From a bacterium (GTDB taxonomy: Bacteria > Calditrichota > Calditrichia > RBG-13-44-9 > J042), in assembly GCA_015494485.1 (NCBI GenBank), contig WGBF01000049.1, forward strand, positions 1 through 30,489: a stretch of 30,489 nucleotides of DNA, read 5' to 3'. A program made the position numbers and the translations under genes. The notes beneath the pieces were generated by a model. It was not told where the DNA came from and searched no databases. It saw only the letters and a list, made by a program, of their open reading frames with translations. Numbering within the stretch: position 1 is the stretch's first letter; every line of letters begins with the position of its first letter. Of the stretch, positions 7,914-20,200 are shown in pieces.

Positions 7914-8216
7914 CTAAATGTTTTCAAAGAAATCGAATTTGCTGCCTTCTTCCAGCGTAACGATGGCTTTTTTCCAGGAAGCGGTTTTACCGACAACCAG
8001 CCCCCCACGGGTAAAGCGCTGACGCGGTTTCCCTTTTACATTCATTACCCGCACGCTTTTTACCTTAACATTGAAGCGCTTCTCCAAAGCATGGCGAATT
8101 TCAATTTTATTGGCATTCTTCGCCACTTTAAAAACGTATTGATTGCTTTCTTCCTGAAGCCGAAGCGCCTTTTCGGTTAAGACCGGCTCCAGTATTACAT
8201 CTCTTGGGTCCTTCAT
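7914..8216 (-). CDS. rplW: 50S ribosomal protein L23 (uL23)
   Basis: Tunnel-exit protein that docks trigger factor and SRP. It has 100 residues. The N-terminus DPRDVILEPVLTEKALRLQE and the block VFKVAKNANKIEIRHALEKRFNVKV are diagnostic. The C-terminal part GKPRQRFTRGG... WKKAIVTLEEG forms the extended loop and last strand. The ATG at 8216 overlaps the rplD stop as ATGA, so translation is likely coupled to L4, as in many S10 operons. Confidence 0.97.
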   Translation of the reverse strand: MKDPRDVILEPVLTEKALRLQEESNQYVFKVAKNANKIEIRHALEKRFNVKVKSVRVMNVKGKPRQRFTRGGLVVGKTASWKKAIVTLEEGSKFDFFENI

Positions 8217-8842
8217 TGGCCTAATACCTCATTTACTGTTTGAACCGCGCTCTTCTGAAAAATCACCACATCGGCATTTACCACATCATAGGTTGAGAAC
8301 TCCGGTGCCTTTACTGACCACTTGTACGGAATATTGCGCACCGATTTTACAAAATTGACGTCGTAATCGGCAGTAATAAATAAAATTTTTCGCTGGTCAA
8401 TATTCAGATTATTTAAAATTTCCACGACCTTTTTGGTTTTGGGCTCATCAAAGGCAAAGTCTTCCACCACCAGGATTTTATTTTCTTTTGCTTTGTACGA
8501 AAGAGCCGATTTGCGCGCCAACCGTTTTACCTTTTTGGGCAATTCCTGATGATAATCCCGCGGCTGGGGCCCATGAGCCCGACCACCACCAACCATATGC
8601 GGTGCACGAATGGTTCCCTGACGCGCCCGTCCGGTACCCTTTTGACGGAACGGCTTACGGCCACCACCGGAAACTGCCGACCGGTTTTTAGTACTGTGCG
8701 TCCCCTGACGCTGATTGGCCAGGTACGCTTTTACGGCAAGGTAAATAACGTGATCATTTGGCTCTATTTCGAAAACGGCCGGGCTTAATTCTACCGTTTC
8801 CCCGGATTTGCTGCCGTCAAGTTTTAATACGTCCAATTCCAT
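8213..8842 (-). CDS. rplD: 50S ribosomal protein L4 (uL4)
   Basis: Binds early to 23S rRNA and sends a loop into the exit tunnel. In E. coli L4 also represses the S10 operon; no matching leader is visible here. Motifs: the tunnel loop region GTHSTKNRSAVSGGGRKPFR and GRARQGTIRAPHMVGGGRAHGP, then LARKSALSYKAKENKILVVE. I prefer the ATG at 8842 (209 residues, MELDVLKLDG), because GGTGAAGGT lies just before it and homologues begin this way. The ATG at 8854 would add four residues (MGEG). Confidence 0.96.
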   Translation of the reverse strand: MELDVLKLDGSKSGETVELSPAVFEIEPNDHVIYLAVKAYLANQRQGTHSTKNRSAVSGGGRKPFRQKGTGRARQGTIRAPHMVGGGRAHGPQPRDYHQELPKKVKRLARKSALSYKAKENKILVVEDFAFDEPKTKKVVEILNNLNIDQRKILFITADYDVNFVKSVRNIPYKWSVKAPEFSTYDVVNADVVIFQKSAVQTVNEVLGQ

Positions 8843-8862
8843 ACCTTCACCCATCCGTTACA

Positions 8863-9486
8863 TTAGTCCAGTTTATAAATTTCAACATAGTTGTTCCGCG
8901 CACCCGGAACAGCACCCTTAATGAAAATCAGATTTTTTTCCGGGTCTACCTTTACAACCTGCAAACCACGCACCGTAACACGCTTGTTTCCCATGCGACC
9001 GGCCATCCGCAATCCCTTAAACACCTTGCTGGGGAACGAACTCTGCCCAATGGAACCCGGCGCCCGCAAACGATCGGACTGCCCATGGGTTTTGGGTCCG
9101 CCACCAAAGCCGTGCCGTTTTACAACACCGGCAAAACCGCGTCCCTTACTTAACCCGGAGACCTTCACCACTTCGCCGGGCTGGAACACGTCCACCGTCA
9201 GCACATCCCCTTCTTTTACCTCCCGATCCTTAAACGGAGGAAATTCTTTCAGTTTACGTAACGGGGGGACCCCGGCTTTTTTAAACTGACCCAACAGTGG
9301 CTTAATGGTATTTTTTTCTTTCTTTTCATCAAATCCCAGTTGAATCGCTTCATACCCATCGCGTTCGACCGTTCGTACCAGCGTGACATAACAGGGGCCG
9401 GCCTGGATAACGGTTACCGGGACCACATTTCCGTATTCATCAAAAATGCGTGTCATTCCGATTTTTTTGCCAAGCAATCCACCCAT
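8863..9486 (-). CDS. rplC: 50S ribosomal protein L3 (uL3)
   Basis: Binds 23S rRNA early, and its central loop reaches toward the peptidyl-transferase centre. The core starts MGGLLGKKIGMTRIFDEYGN, followed by VTVIQAGPCYVTLVRT, and the family signature around GFAGVVKRHGFGGGPKTHG. I place the start at the ATG at 9486 (207 residues). It has a good Shine-Dalgarno (GGAGAAG) and matches homologues. The longer frame from 9510 overlaps the rpsJ stop as TGATG and would add eight atypical residues; it lacks its own ribosome site. Confidence 0.96.
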   Translation of the reverse strand: MGGLLGKKIGMTRIFDEYGNVVPVTVIQAGPCYVTLVRTVERDGYEAIQLGFDEKKEKNTIKPLLGQFKKAGVPPLRKLKEFPPFKDREVKEGDVLTVDVFQPGEVVKVSGLSKGRGFAGVVKRHGFGGGPKTHGQSDRLRAPGSIGQSSFPSKVFKGLRMAGRMGNKRVTVRGLQVVKVDPEKNLIFIKGAVPGARNNYVEIYKLD

Positions 9487-9509
9487 TTTCTTCTCCAGAA
9501 CGTTTTGCA

Positions 9510-9818
9510 TCAGGTTTTAATCTCAATATCAACCCCGGCTGGTAACTCCAACCGCATCAGCTGATCAATGGTTTTGTTGGTTGCATTATGAATCTCAATC
9601 AGGCGCTTGTGAATTTTCATTTCGAACTGTTCCCGGGACTTTTTGTCAATGTGCGGTGAACGCAGCACTGTAAACAACGACCGCTTTGTTGGCAACGGAA
9701 TTGGCCCGGAAATCAAAGCGCCTGTTGCTTTTGCCGTGGTAATAATTTTTTCAGCAGACTTATCGACCAGGTTATGGTCATACGCTTTTAATTTAATGCG
9801 AATGCTTTGACTTGGCAC
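9510..9818 (-). CDS. rpsJ: 30S ribosomal protein S10 / NusE (uS10)
   Basis: Small-subunit head protein that also acts as NusE, pairing with NusG to link transcription and translation. The 102 residues contain IRIKLKAYDHNLVDKSAEKI, then the family signature GPIPLPTKRSLFTVLRSPHI (residues 39-58), and the ending RLELPAGVDIEIKT. The start is GTG at 9818 with GAAGGGG upstream. It follows fusA by 20 bases. No tuf gene lies between fusA and rpsJ, unlike in many bacteria. Confidence 0.97.
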   Translation of the reverse strand: MPSQSIRIKLKAYDHNLVDKSAEKIITTAKATGALISGPIPLPTKRSLFTVLRSPHIDKKSREQFEMKIHKRLIEIHNATNKTIDQLMRLELPAGVDIEIKT

Positions 9819-9838
9819 AGCACAACCCCTTCGTTATG

Positions 9839-11923
9839 TTATTCTTTTTTATTCACCCGTTCAACAATCTTGTCCGCAACTTCCTTGGGAACCGGTTCAT
9901 AATGATGGAACTGCATGGTGTAAACCGCACGTCCCTGGGTAATAGAACGCAACCGGGTGGCATACCCGAACATTTCCGCCAGTGGTACCAGCGCTTCCAC
10001 CACCTGGGCATCTTTCCGGGGCAAAATGCCCGTAATTTTACCGCGCCGGGAATTCAAATCGCCAATCACATCGCCCATGTACTCTTCCGGCACCACCACT
10101 TCCACATCCATAATTGGCTCCAGAAGAATTGGCTTCCCTTTACTCAGCGCTTCCTTGGTTGCCATTGAACCGGCAATACGAAAGGCCATTTCACTGGAAT
10201 CCACCTCATGGTAGGACCCATCCAGCAGGGTTGCCTTCACATCCACAACCGGATATCCCGCCAACACACCGTTCTTCAGCGCATCTTCCACACCCAGCTT
10301 CACCGCAGGGATAAATTCTTTGGGAATTACACCACCCACAATCTTGTTCTCAAATTCGAATCCTTTGCCCTGTTCGTTGGGCTCCACTTCCATAATCACA
10401 TGACCATACTGACCGCGACCACCGGACTGCCGGATGAATTTGCCTTCCACCTTGACTTTTTCCGTAATAGTTTCCTTGTACGCCACCTGGGGCCGACCCA
10501 CACGTGCTTCCACCTTAAATTCCCGCAACAGGCGATCCACAATAATTTCCAGATGCAATTCTCCCATTCCGGAAATCAGCGTCTGACCGGTTTCTTCATC
10601 CGTAGAAACCCGGAAAGTAGGATCTTCATCGCTCAGCTTTGCCAGCGCATCTCCCAGCTTATCGGCATCGGCTTTCGTTTTGGGCTCAATGGCCACCGAA
10701 ATCACCGGCTCCGGAAACTTCATGGATTCCAGAACGATGGGCTTGTTGGGATCGCACAAGGTATGCCCGGTCCGCGTGGCTTTTAACCCCACCGCGGCGG
10801 CAATATCACCGGTGAAGACTTCGTCAATATCCTCCCGGTGGTTGGCATGCATTTGCAAAATGCGCCCCAGACGTTCCTTTTTACCCGTATTGGAATTGTA
10901 AACGTAGGAACCGGCTTTTACCGAACCGGAATATACCCGAAAAAAGGTCAATTTTCCGACATATGGATCTGTCATGACTTTAAATGCCAGAGCGGTAAAG
11001 GGGGCATCGTCGGACACTTCCCGAATCACTTCTTTTTCCGTCCGGGGGTCAATTCCTTTTACCGCCGCAATATCCAGCGGGGACGGCAGGTAATCAATCA
11101 CCGCATCCAACAGACGCTGAACCCCTTTATTCTTAAATGCAGACCCCAGCAATACCGGCACCAGATGATTGGAAAGCGTTCCCTTACGAATTGCCGCCTT
11201 CAACTCTTCTTCCGTAATTTCTTCGCCTTCAAAATACTTTTCCATCAACTGATCATCAAATTCTGCGGCGGCTTCCACCAGGACGGTCCGGTATTCTTCT
11301 GCTTTTTCAAGCATATCGCGAGGAATTTCTTCCTCATACCACTTGGTACCCAGGGTGCTTTCGTCGTAAATAACCGCCTTCATTTTGATCAGATCGACCA
11401 GGCCGTTAAACATATCGCCTTCCCCAATGGGAATCTGCACCGGCACCGGATGCGCACCCAGTCGCACCTTAATCATTTCCACCACGTTGTAAAAATCCGC
11501 ACCCACGCGGTCCATTTTATTCACAAAAGCAATGCGAGGTACGCCGTATTTATCTGCCTGACGCCACACGGTTTCAGACTGTGGCTCCACGCCACCCACG
11601 GCACAAAACAGCGCCACCGCGCCATCCAGCACCCGCAGGGAGCGCTCCACCTCCGCCGTAAAATCCACGTGGCCGGGCGTATCAATAATATTTATGCGAT
11701 GATCCCGCCAGAAGCAGGTTGTAGCTGCGGACGTAATAGTAATTCCGCGTTCCTTTTCCTGCTCCATCCAGTCCATTGTGGCGGAACCTTCATGCACTTC
11801 ACCCATCCGGTGAAGACGACCGGTGTAAAACAAAATACGTTCCGTGGTTGTCGTCTTCCCGGCATCTATATGTGCCATTATGCCGATATTTCTCAGCTTT
11901 TCTAACGGAAATCGCTTCGCCAT
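9839..11923 (-). CDS. fusA: Elongation factor G
   Basis: GTPase that drives translocation of tRNA and mRNA through the ribosome and helps recycling. The 694 residues match bacterial EF-G. The G domain has G1 AHIDAGKT (residues 17-24), switch-region RGITITSAAT, G3 DTPGH (81-85) and G4 NKMD (135-138). Domain IV carries the loop around GYPVVDVKATLLDGSYHEVD, and domain V ends VYTMQFHHYEPVPKEVADKI. It is the canonical str-operon copy, between rpsG and rpsJ. ATG at 11923. Confidence 0.98.
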   Translation of the reverse strand: MAKRFPLEKLRNIGIMAHIDAGKTTTTERILFYTGRLHRMGEVHEGSATMDWMEQEKERGITITSAATTCFWRDHRINIIDTPGHVDFTAEVERSLRVLDGAVALFCAVGGVEPQSETVWRQADKYGVPRIAFVNKMDRVGADFYNVVEMIKVRLGAHPVPVQIPIGEGDMFNGLVDLIKMKAVIYDESTLGTKWYEEEIPRDMLEKAEEYRTVLVEAAAEFDDQLMEKYFEGEEITEEELKAAIRKGTLSNHLVPVLLGSAFKNKGVQRLLDAVIDYLPSPLDIAAVKGIDPRTEKEVIREVSDDAPFTALAFKVMTDPYVGKLTFFRVYSGSVKAGSYVYNSNTGKKERLGRILQMHANHREDIDEVFTGDIAAAVGLKATRTGHTLCDPNKPIVLESMKFPEPVISVAIEPKTKADADKLGDALAKLSDEDPTFRVSTDEETGQTLISGMGELHLEIIVDRLLREFKVEARVGRPQVAYKETITEKVKVEGKFIRQSGGRGQYGHVIMEVEPNEQGKGFEFENKIVGGVIPKEFIPAVKLGVEDALKNGVLAGYPVVDVKATLLDGSYHEVDSSEMAFRIAGSMATKEALSKGKPILLEPIMDVEVVVPEEYMGDVIGDLNSRRGKITGILPRKDAQVVEALVPLAEMFGYATRLRSITQGRAVYTMQFHHYEPVPKEVADKIVERVNKKE

Positions 11924-11960
11924 GCTTAACTACAATCCTCCAATAACCACAATTCCTAAC

Positions 11961-12428
11961 TTACCACCGAAAATGCGCAAAGGCCTTGTTCGCTTCTGCC
12001 ATTCGATGTGTATCTTCTTTCTTCTTAACCGATGAACCTTCCCCCTTGGAAGCCGCGATCAATTCGTTTGCCAACCGCTCCGCCATGGTCTTTTCCGAAC
12101 GCTGCCGGGAGTACTGCACCAACCAGCGAATCGCCAACGAACGCCGACGCTTTTCGCGCACTTCCACCGGCACCTGGTAGGTTGCACCACCTACGCGGCG
12201 ACTCCGCACTTCCAGCACAGGCATTACATTCTCCATGGCCTTCTGAAACACTTCCAACGGGTCTTTCTTGGTTTTTTCTGCAATAATATCCATTGCGGAA
12301 TAGAAAATCTTCTCCGCCTTACTTTTCTTCCCTTTCAACATCAAGCCATTGATGAACTTGCTAACCAGTTCACTATGGTACTTGGGATCAGGTAAAACTT
12401 TTCGTTCCGGTGCTCTTCTACGTCTCAT
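11961..12428 (-). CDS. rpsG: 30S ribosomal protein S7 (uS7)
   Basis: Nucleates assembly of the 30S head and contacts the E-site. It has 155 residues. Signatures are the N-terminal RRRAPERKVLPDPKYHSELV, then VEVRSRRVGGATYQVPVEV (residues about 72-92 region) and RWLVQYSRQRSEKTMAERLA. The C-terminal end AEANKAFAHFRW is also typical. ATG at 12428 with only a weak Shine-Dalgarno (AGGG), so translation may depend on coupling with rpsL 19 bases upstream. Confidence 0.97.
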   Translation of the reverse strand: MRRRRAPERKVLPDPKYHSELVSKFINGLMLKGKKSKAEKIFYSAMDIIAEKTKKDPLEVFQKAMENVMPVLEVRSRRVGGATYQVPVEVREKRRRSLAIRWLVQYSRQRSEKTMAERLANELIAASKGEGSSVKKKEDTHRMAEANKAFAHFRW

Positions 12429-12447
12429 AGATTAACCCTGACTTTTT

Positions 12448-12819
12448 TCATTTCGGCTTTTTGGTTCCATACTTCGAACGACCATTGCGGCGATCTTCCA
12501 CTCCGCTGGCATCCAGCGTTCCCCGAATAATGTGGTAACGCACACCCGGCAAGTCCTTCACACGACCACCGCGAATTAACACAATGGAGTGTTCCTGTAA
12601 ATTGTGACCTTCACCGGGGATATATGCCGTCACTTCAATCCCATTGGTCAAACGCACACGGGCAACCTTACGTAATGCGGAATTGGGCTTTTTGGGCGTC
12701 GTGGTGTACACACGGGTACAAACGCCTCGTTTTTGAGGGCACCCACCCAATGCGGGAGCCTTATTTTTCTTCTCAATTTTTTTGCGCCCAAACCGAACTA
12801 TTTGATTGATCGTTGGCAA
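12448..12819 (-). CDS. rpsL: 30S ribosomal protein S12 (uS12)
   Basis: Decoding-centre protein that controls translational accuracy. The 123 residues start PTINQIVRFGR. The streptomycin-sensitive loop TTPKKPNSALRK has lysines at 43-44, and the second loop GGRVKDLPGVRYH keeps K88 and D89, so no known streptomycin-resistance change is seen. The start is TTG at 12819, six bases after a near-perfect AAGGAGGT Shine-Dalgarno. It is the first gene after the terminator that ends rpoBC, so it is probably read from its own promoter at 12858-12886. Confidence 0.97.
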   Translation of the reverse strand: MPTINQIVRFGRKKIEKKNKAPALGGCPQKRGVCTRVYTTTPKKPNSALRKVARVRLTNGIEVTAYIPGEGHNLQEHSIVLIRGGRVKDLPGVRYHIIRGTLDASGVEDRRNGRSKYGTKKPK

Positions 12820-12857
12820 TGTTTTACCTCCTTACCTCTAAAAAGTCACAGCCACCC

Positions 12858-12886
12858 AATTTAATATTTTGAACATGCTTTTTCAA
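12858..12886 (-). promoter_or_regulatory. Candidate sigma-70-type promoter for rpsL-rpsG-fusA and downstream genes
   Basis: On the minus strand, TTGAAA (12881-12886) and TAAATT (12858-12863) are spaced by exactly 17 bases. The -35 matches the consensus at five of six positions, the -10 at four of six. It lies between the rpoC terminator and the rpsL Shine-Dalgarno, and would give a leader of about 30 bases. That is where a promoter would be needed if the terminator works. Based on sequence match only. Confidence 0.45.
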
Positions 12887-12927
12887 CGAAAAATAAAAAT
12901 TGCCCCGGCGCTTTATTCTGCCGGGGC
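12887..12927 (-). terminator. Intrinsic terminator overlapping the rpoC stop codon
   Basis: Reading the minus strand, GCCCCGGC (plus 920-927 of the 12,000s) pairs perfectly over eight bases with GCCGGGGC (plus 12902-12909). The ten-base loop holds the rpoC stop codon TAA. It is followed by AATTTTTATTTTT, a classical U tract. The upstream arm codes the last Ala-Pro-Ala of RpoC, so terminator and coding sequence overlap. It should end or reduce read-through from rpoBC into rpsL. Confidence 0.8.
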
Positions 12928-13574
12928 CTCTTCAGAAATGGTCTCTTCTGCACCTGTTTCTTCTTTGTATTCCACGTGCAACTGACGATACTTACGGAGA
13001 CCGGTACCCGCCGGAATAAGGTTCCCCACAATCACATTTTCTTTCAGACCGTAGAGGTAATCCACCTTACCGGCTACCGCAGCATCCGTCAATACACGGG
13101 TGGTTTCCTGGAAGGAAGCGGCAGAAATAAAGCTATCCGTCGAAAGCGCTGCCTGCGTAATACCCAGCAGAATGGGTTCTGCCGTTGCTGGCTCTGCCGG
13201 ACGCGCTTCTGCCGGTTTTTTACCCGCTTTCTCCAGCTGGCGATTGGTGTATTCAAACTTCACCCGGTCCACCAACTGCCGTTCTTTAAAACGGGAATCA
13301 CCGGGATCCGTAATGATTACCTTATTCTTAATCTTTTCATTTTCTTCCTTGAAGACAAACTTATTCACCGTATCGCCTTCCAGGAAGCGGGTATCGCCGC
13401 TATCCAGCACTTTCACCCGTTGCATCATCTGGCGCACAATAATTTCGATGTGCTTATCGTTTATCCGCACACCCTGCAACCGGTACACTTCCTGAATTTC
13501 ATTCAACAGGTATTCCTGAACCTTATTGGGACCCAGAATCTGCAGGATGTCCTGCGGAGCAATAGCCCCATCGG

Positions 13575-17162
<3,588 letters not shown>

Positions 17163-17226
17163 CTCCTTTAAAATTTTGTTTAATTGTTCAGGAAATAATC
17201 TACAACAATACGGGACGGAAGGCGGA

Positions 17227-20200
17227 TCATTCCACCTTCACATCCAACCCTAATCCCTGTAACTCTTTAACCAACACGTTGAAAGACTCTGGTCGACCTG
17301 GTTCCGGTAGATTATCTCCTTTCACAATCGATTCGTAAACCTTGGTTCGGCCCTGCACGTCATCACTCTTGTAGGTCAGGATTTCCTGCAGTGTGTGTGC
17401 CGCACCATAGGCTTCCAACGCCCACACTTCCATTTCTCCGAATCGCTGACCCCCAAACTGCGCTTTACCACCCAGCGGCTGTTGGGTTATCAGGGAGTAA
17501 GGTCCAATGGAACGGGCATGAATTTTATCATCCACCATGTGGGACAATTTCATCATGTAAATATACCCAACGGTCACTTCCTGATCGAACGGTTCACCCG
17601 TCTGCCCGTTGTAGATTTTCATTTTACCGGTCAATGGCAATCCGGCTTTGCGGAGTTCATCCAGCACTTCTTCATAGGTGGCGCCATCAAACACCGGCGT
17701 AGCGTAGAATTTATCCAGAATTTTTCCGGCCCACCCCAGGGTGGTTTCAAAAATTTGTCCCAGATTCATACGGGACGGCACACCCAGCGGGTTGAGCACG
17801 ATATCCACCGGCGTTCCATCGGGCAAAAAGGGCATATCCTCAATCGGAACGATTTTGGACACCACCCCTTTGTTTCCGTGGCGACCGGCCATTTTATCGC
17901 CCACTTTCAGCTTACGCTTTTGGGCGACATATACTTTGGCCAACTGCACAATACCGGGGGGCAATTCATCCCCTACCATAATTTTGTGCTTTTCCGTTCG
18001 AAGCTCGTTTTCAATTTCCCGCAGCAGCGTCTTGTATTCCGAAAACAGCCGACGGACCAGTTCGTTCTTGGCATCATCTTCGAACCAGGGTTCCAGGTAA
18101 TCCACCAGATCAATTTCCACTTTGTCGAACGTTTTGGCCGTAATTTTGCCACCCTTCTTCACCAGCACCTTATCGTTACGGGTTTTAATACCCAGGGTGG
18201 GTTCATCTTTGAATTTTTCGTACAGGTAATTCTTTAACCGCTGCTGGATGCTGGCAATTCGTTCTTCCGCTTCCTTTTCCAGCTGCTCAATTTTCTTTTT
18301 ATCTTCCTTCTTGGTCTTGGGATCTTTTTTCTTCCGGGAAAAGAGCTTCGCGTCAATGACAATACCTTCCATTCCGGCCGGTACTTTCAAAGAAGCATCT
18401 TTGACATCCCCGGCTTTACTACCGAAAATCGCCTTCAGCAGTTTTTCTTCCGGCGTGGGTTCCGTTTCCCCTTTGGGGGTTACTTTACCAACCAGAATAT
18501 CACCGGGCTTTACCTCTGCACCAATCCGGATAATTCCATTTTCATCCAGGTTTTTGGTCGCTTCTTCGCTGACGTTGGGAATTTCCCGCGTTAGTTCTTC
18601 TTCGCCCCGCTTGGTATCCCGCACCTGAATTTCAAATTCCTCGATGTGAATGGAGGTGTACACATCATCGCGCGCAATTCGTTCGGAAATCACAATGGCG
18701 TCTTCAAAATTGTACCCGTTCCAGGGCATGAAGGCCACCAGCACATTCCGACCCAGCGCCAGTTCACCGCGATCCGTAGCAGGCCCATCGGCCAGCACCT
18801 GGCCTTTCTTAACTTCGTCCCCTTCGTTCACCAGGGGCCGCTGATTAATGCAGGTATTCTGGTTGGTGCGCACGAACTTCAGCAGACGGAATTCCTTGCG
18901 TTCTGCTTCGCCGGTTAAAATCTGCCGCGGTTCCTCTTCGCTACCCGGATTGACCCGGATGACGATTTTCTCCGCATCGACCTTTTCCACCACACCATCC
19001 ACATCGGAAATCACCAGTGCACCACTGTCGCGGGCAATTTTACTTTCCATTCCCGTACCCACAATGGGGGCTTCCGGGCGCATCAGCGGCACTGCCTGGC
19101 GCTGCATGTTGGAACCCATCAGAGCACGGTTGGCGTCGTCATGTTCCACAAAGGGAATCAACGAAGCCGATGCCGAAAGGATTTGATTGGAAGATACGTC
19201 AATGTACTGCACCTCTTCCGGCGGCACGACCAGAAAATCGCCCCGTTTACGCACTTTTACCAAGCTTTTGGTAAACTTCCCGGTTTTCGGATCCACCGGC
19301 GCGTTGAACTGGGCAATCACCACCCGTTCTTCATCATCCGCGGAAAGGTACTCAATTTCATCCGTTACGCGACCATCGACCACCTTGCGATACGGTGTTT
19401 CAATAAACCCGAATTCGTTCACCCGCGCCAGAATGGACAGAGAGGAAATCAACCCGATATTGGGCCCTTCAGGCGTTTCAATGGGACACAGCCGTCCGTA
19501 ATGGGTGTAGTGAATATCGCGCACCTCAAATCCTGCACGTTCACGGGTTAACCCACCGGGACCCAAAGCACTCATACGGCGCTTATGGGTTAATTCCGAC
19601 AGCGGGTTGGTCTGGTCCATGAACTGGGATAACTGCGATGTACCAAAGAAGGTATTAATCACGGAGGTAACCGCACGGGCATTCACCAAATCCTGCGGGG
19701 TTAATGTTTCCGCATCCCCCAGGTTCATGCGTTCCTTAATAGTCCGCGCCATACGGGTTAAACCCAGATTAAACTGGGCAGCCAACTGCTCACCCACGGT
19801 CCGCACCCGACGGTTCCCCAGATGGTCAATGTCATCCGTGGACCGCAACCCTTCCCGCAACTCAATCAGATAACGAATAATGGCGACAAAATCATCCAGG
19901 GTCAGAACGGTGGTTTCGTAATCAATATCCAGCCCCAGCTTCTTATTCAACCGATACCGACCTACGGCACCCAGTTCATAGCGTTTGGGGTTAAAGAACA
20001 TCTTCTTCAGCAGATCCCGTGCGGTGTCCATATCAGGCGGCTCGCCGGAACGCAACAATTCGTAAATAGTGCGCAGTGCCTGTTCTTCGGTTTTGGCCGG
20101 ATCTTTCTGCAGCGTATTCAACACAATATTGGGCATGGACGGATCGTTGGGACGGGCCAACTTAATCGTTTTTACCCCGGCGCTTTTCAGCGCTTCGATG

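Noticed and set aside
10838..11905. Plus-strand open frame of 355 codons opposite fusA
   Set aside because: It is the mirror frame of a highly conserved EF-G gene, has a His/Phe/Arg-rich composition unlike a protein family, and no ribosome site.
17395..18237. Plus-strand open frame of 280 codons opposite rpoB
   Set aside because: Antisense shadow of rpoB with no recognisable domain; codon bias of the sense strand explains the lack of stops.
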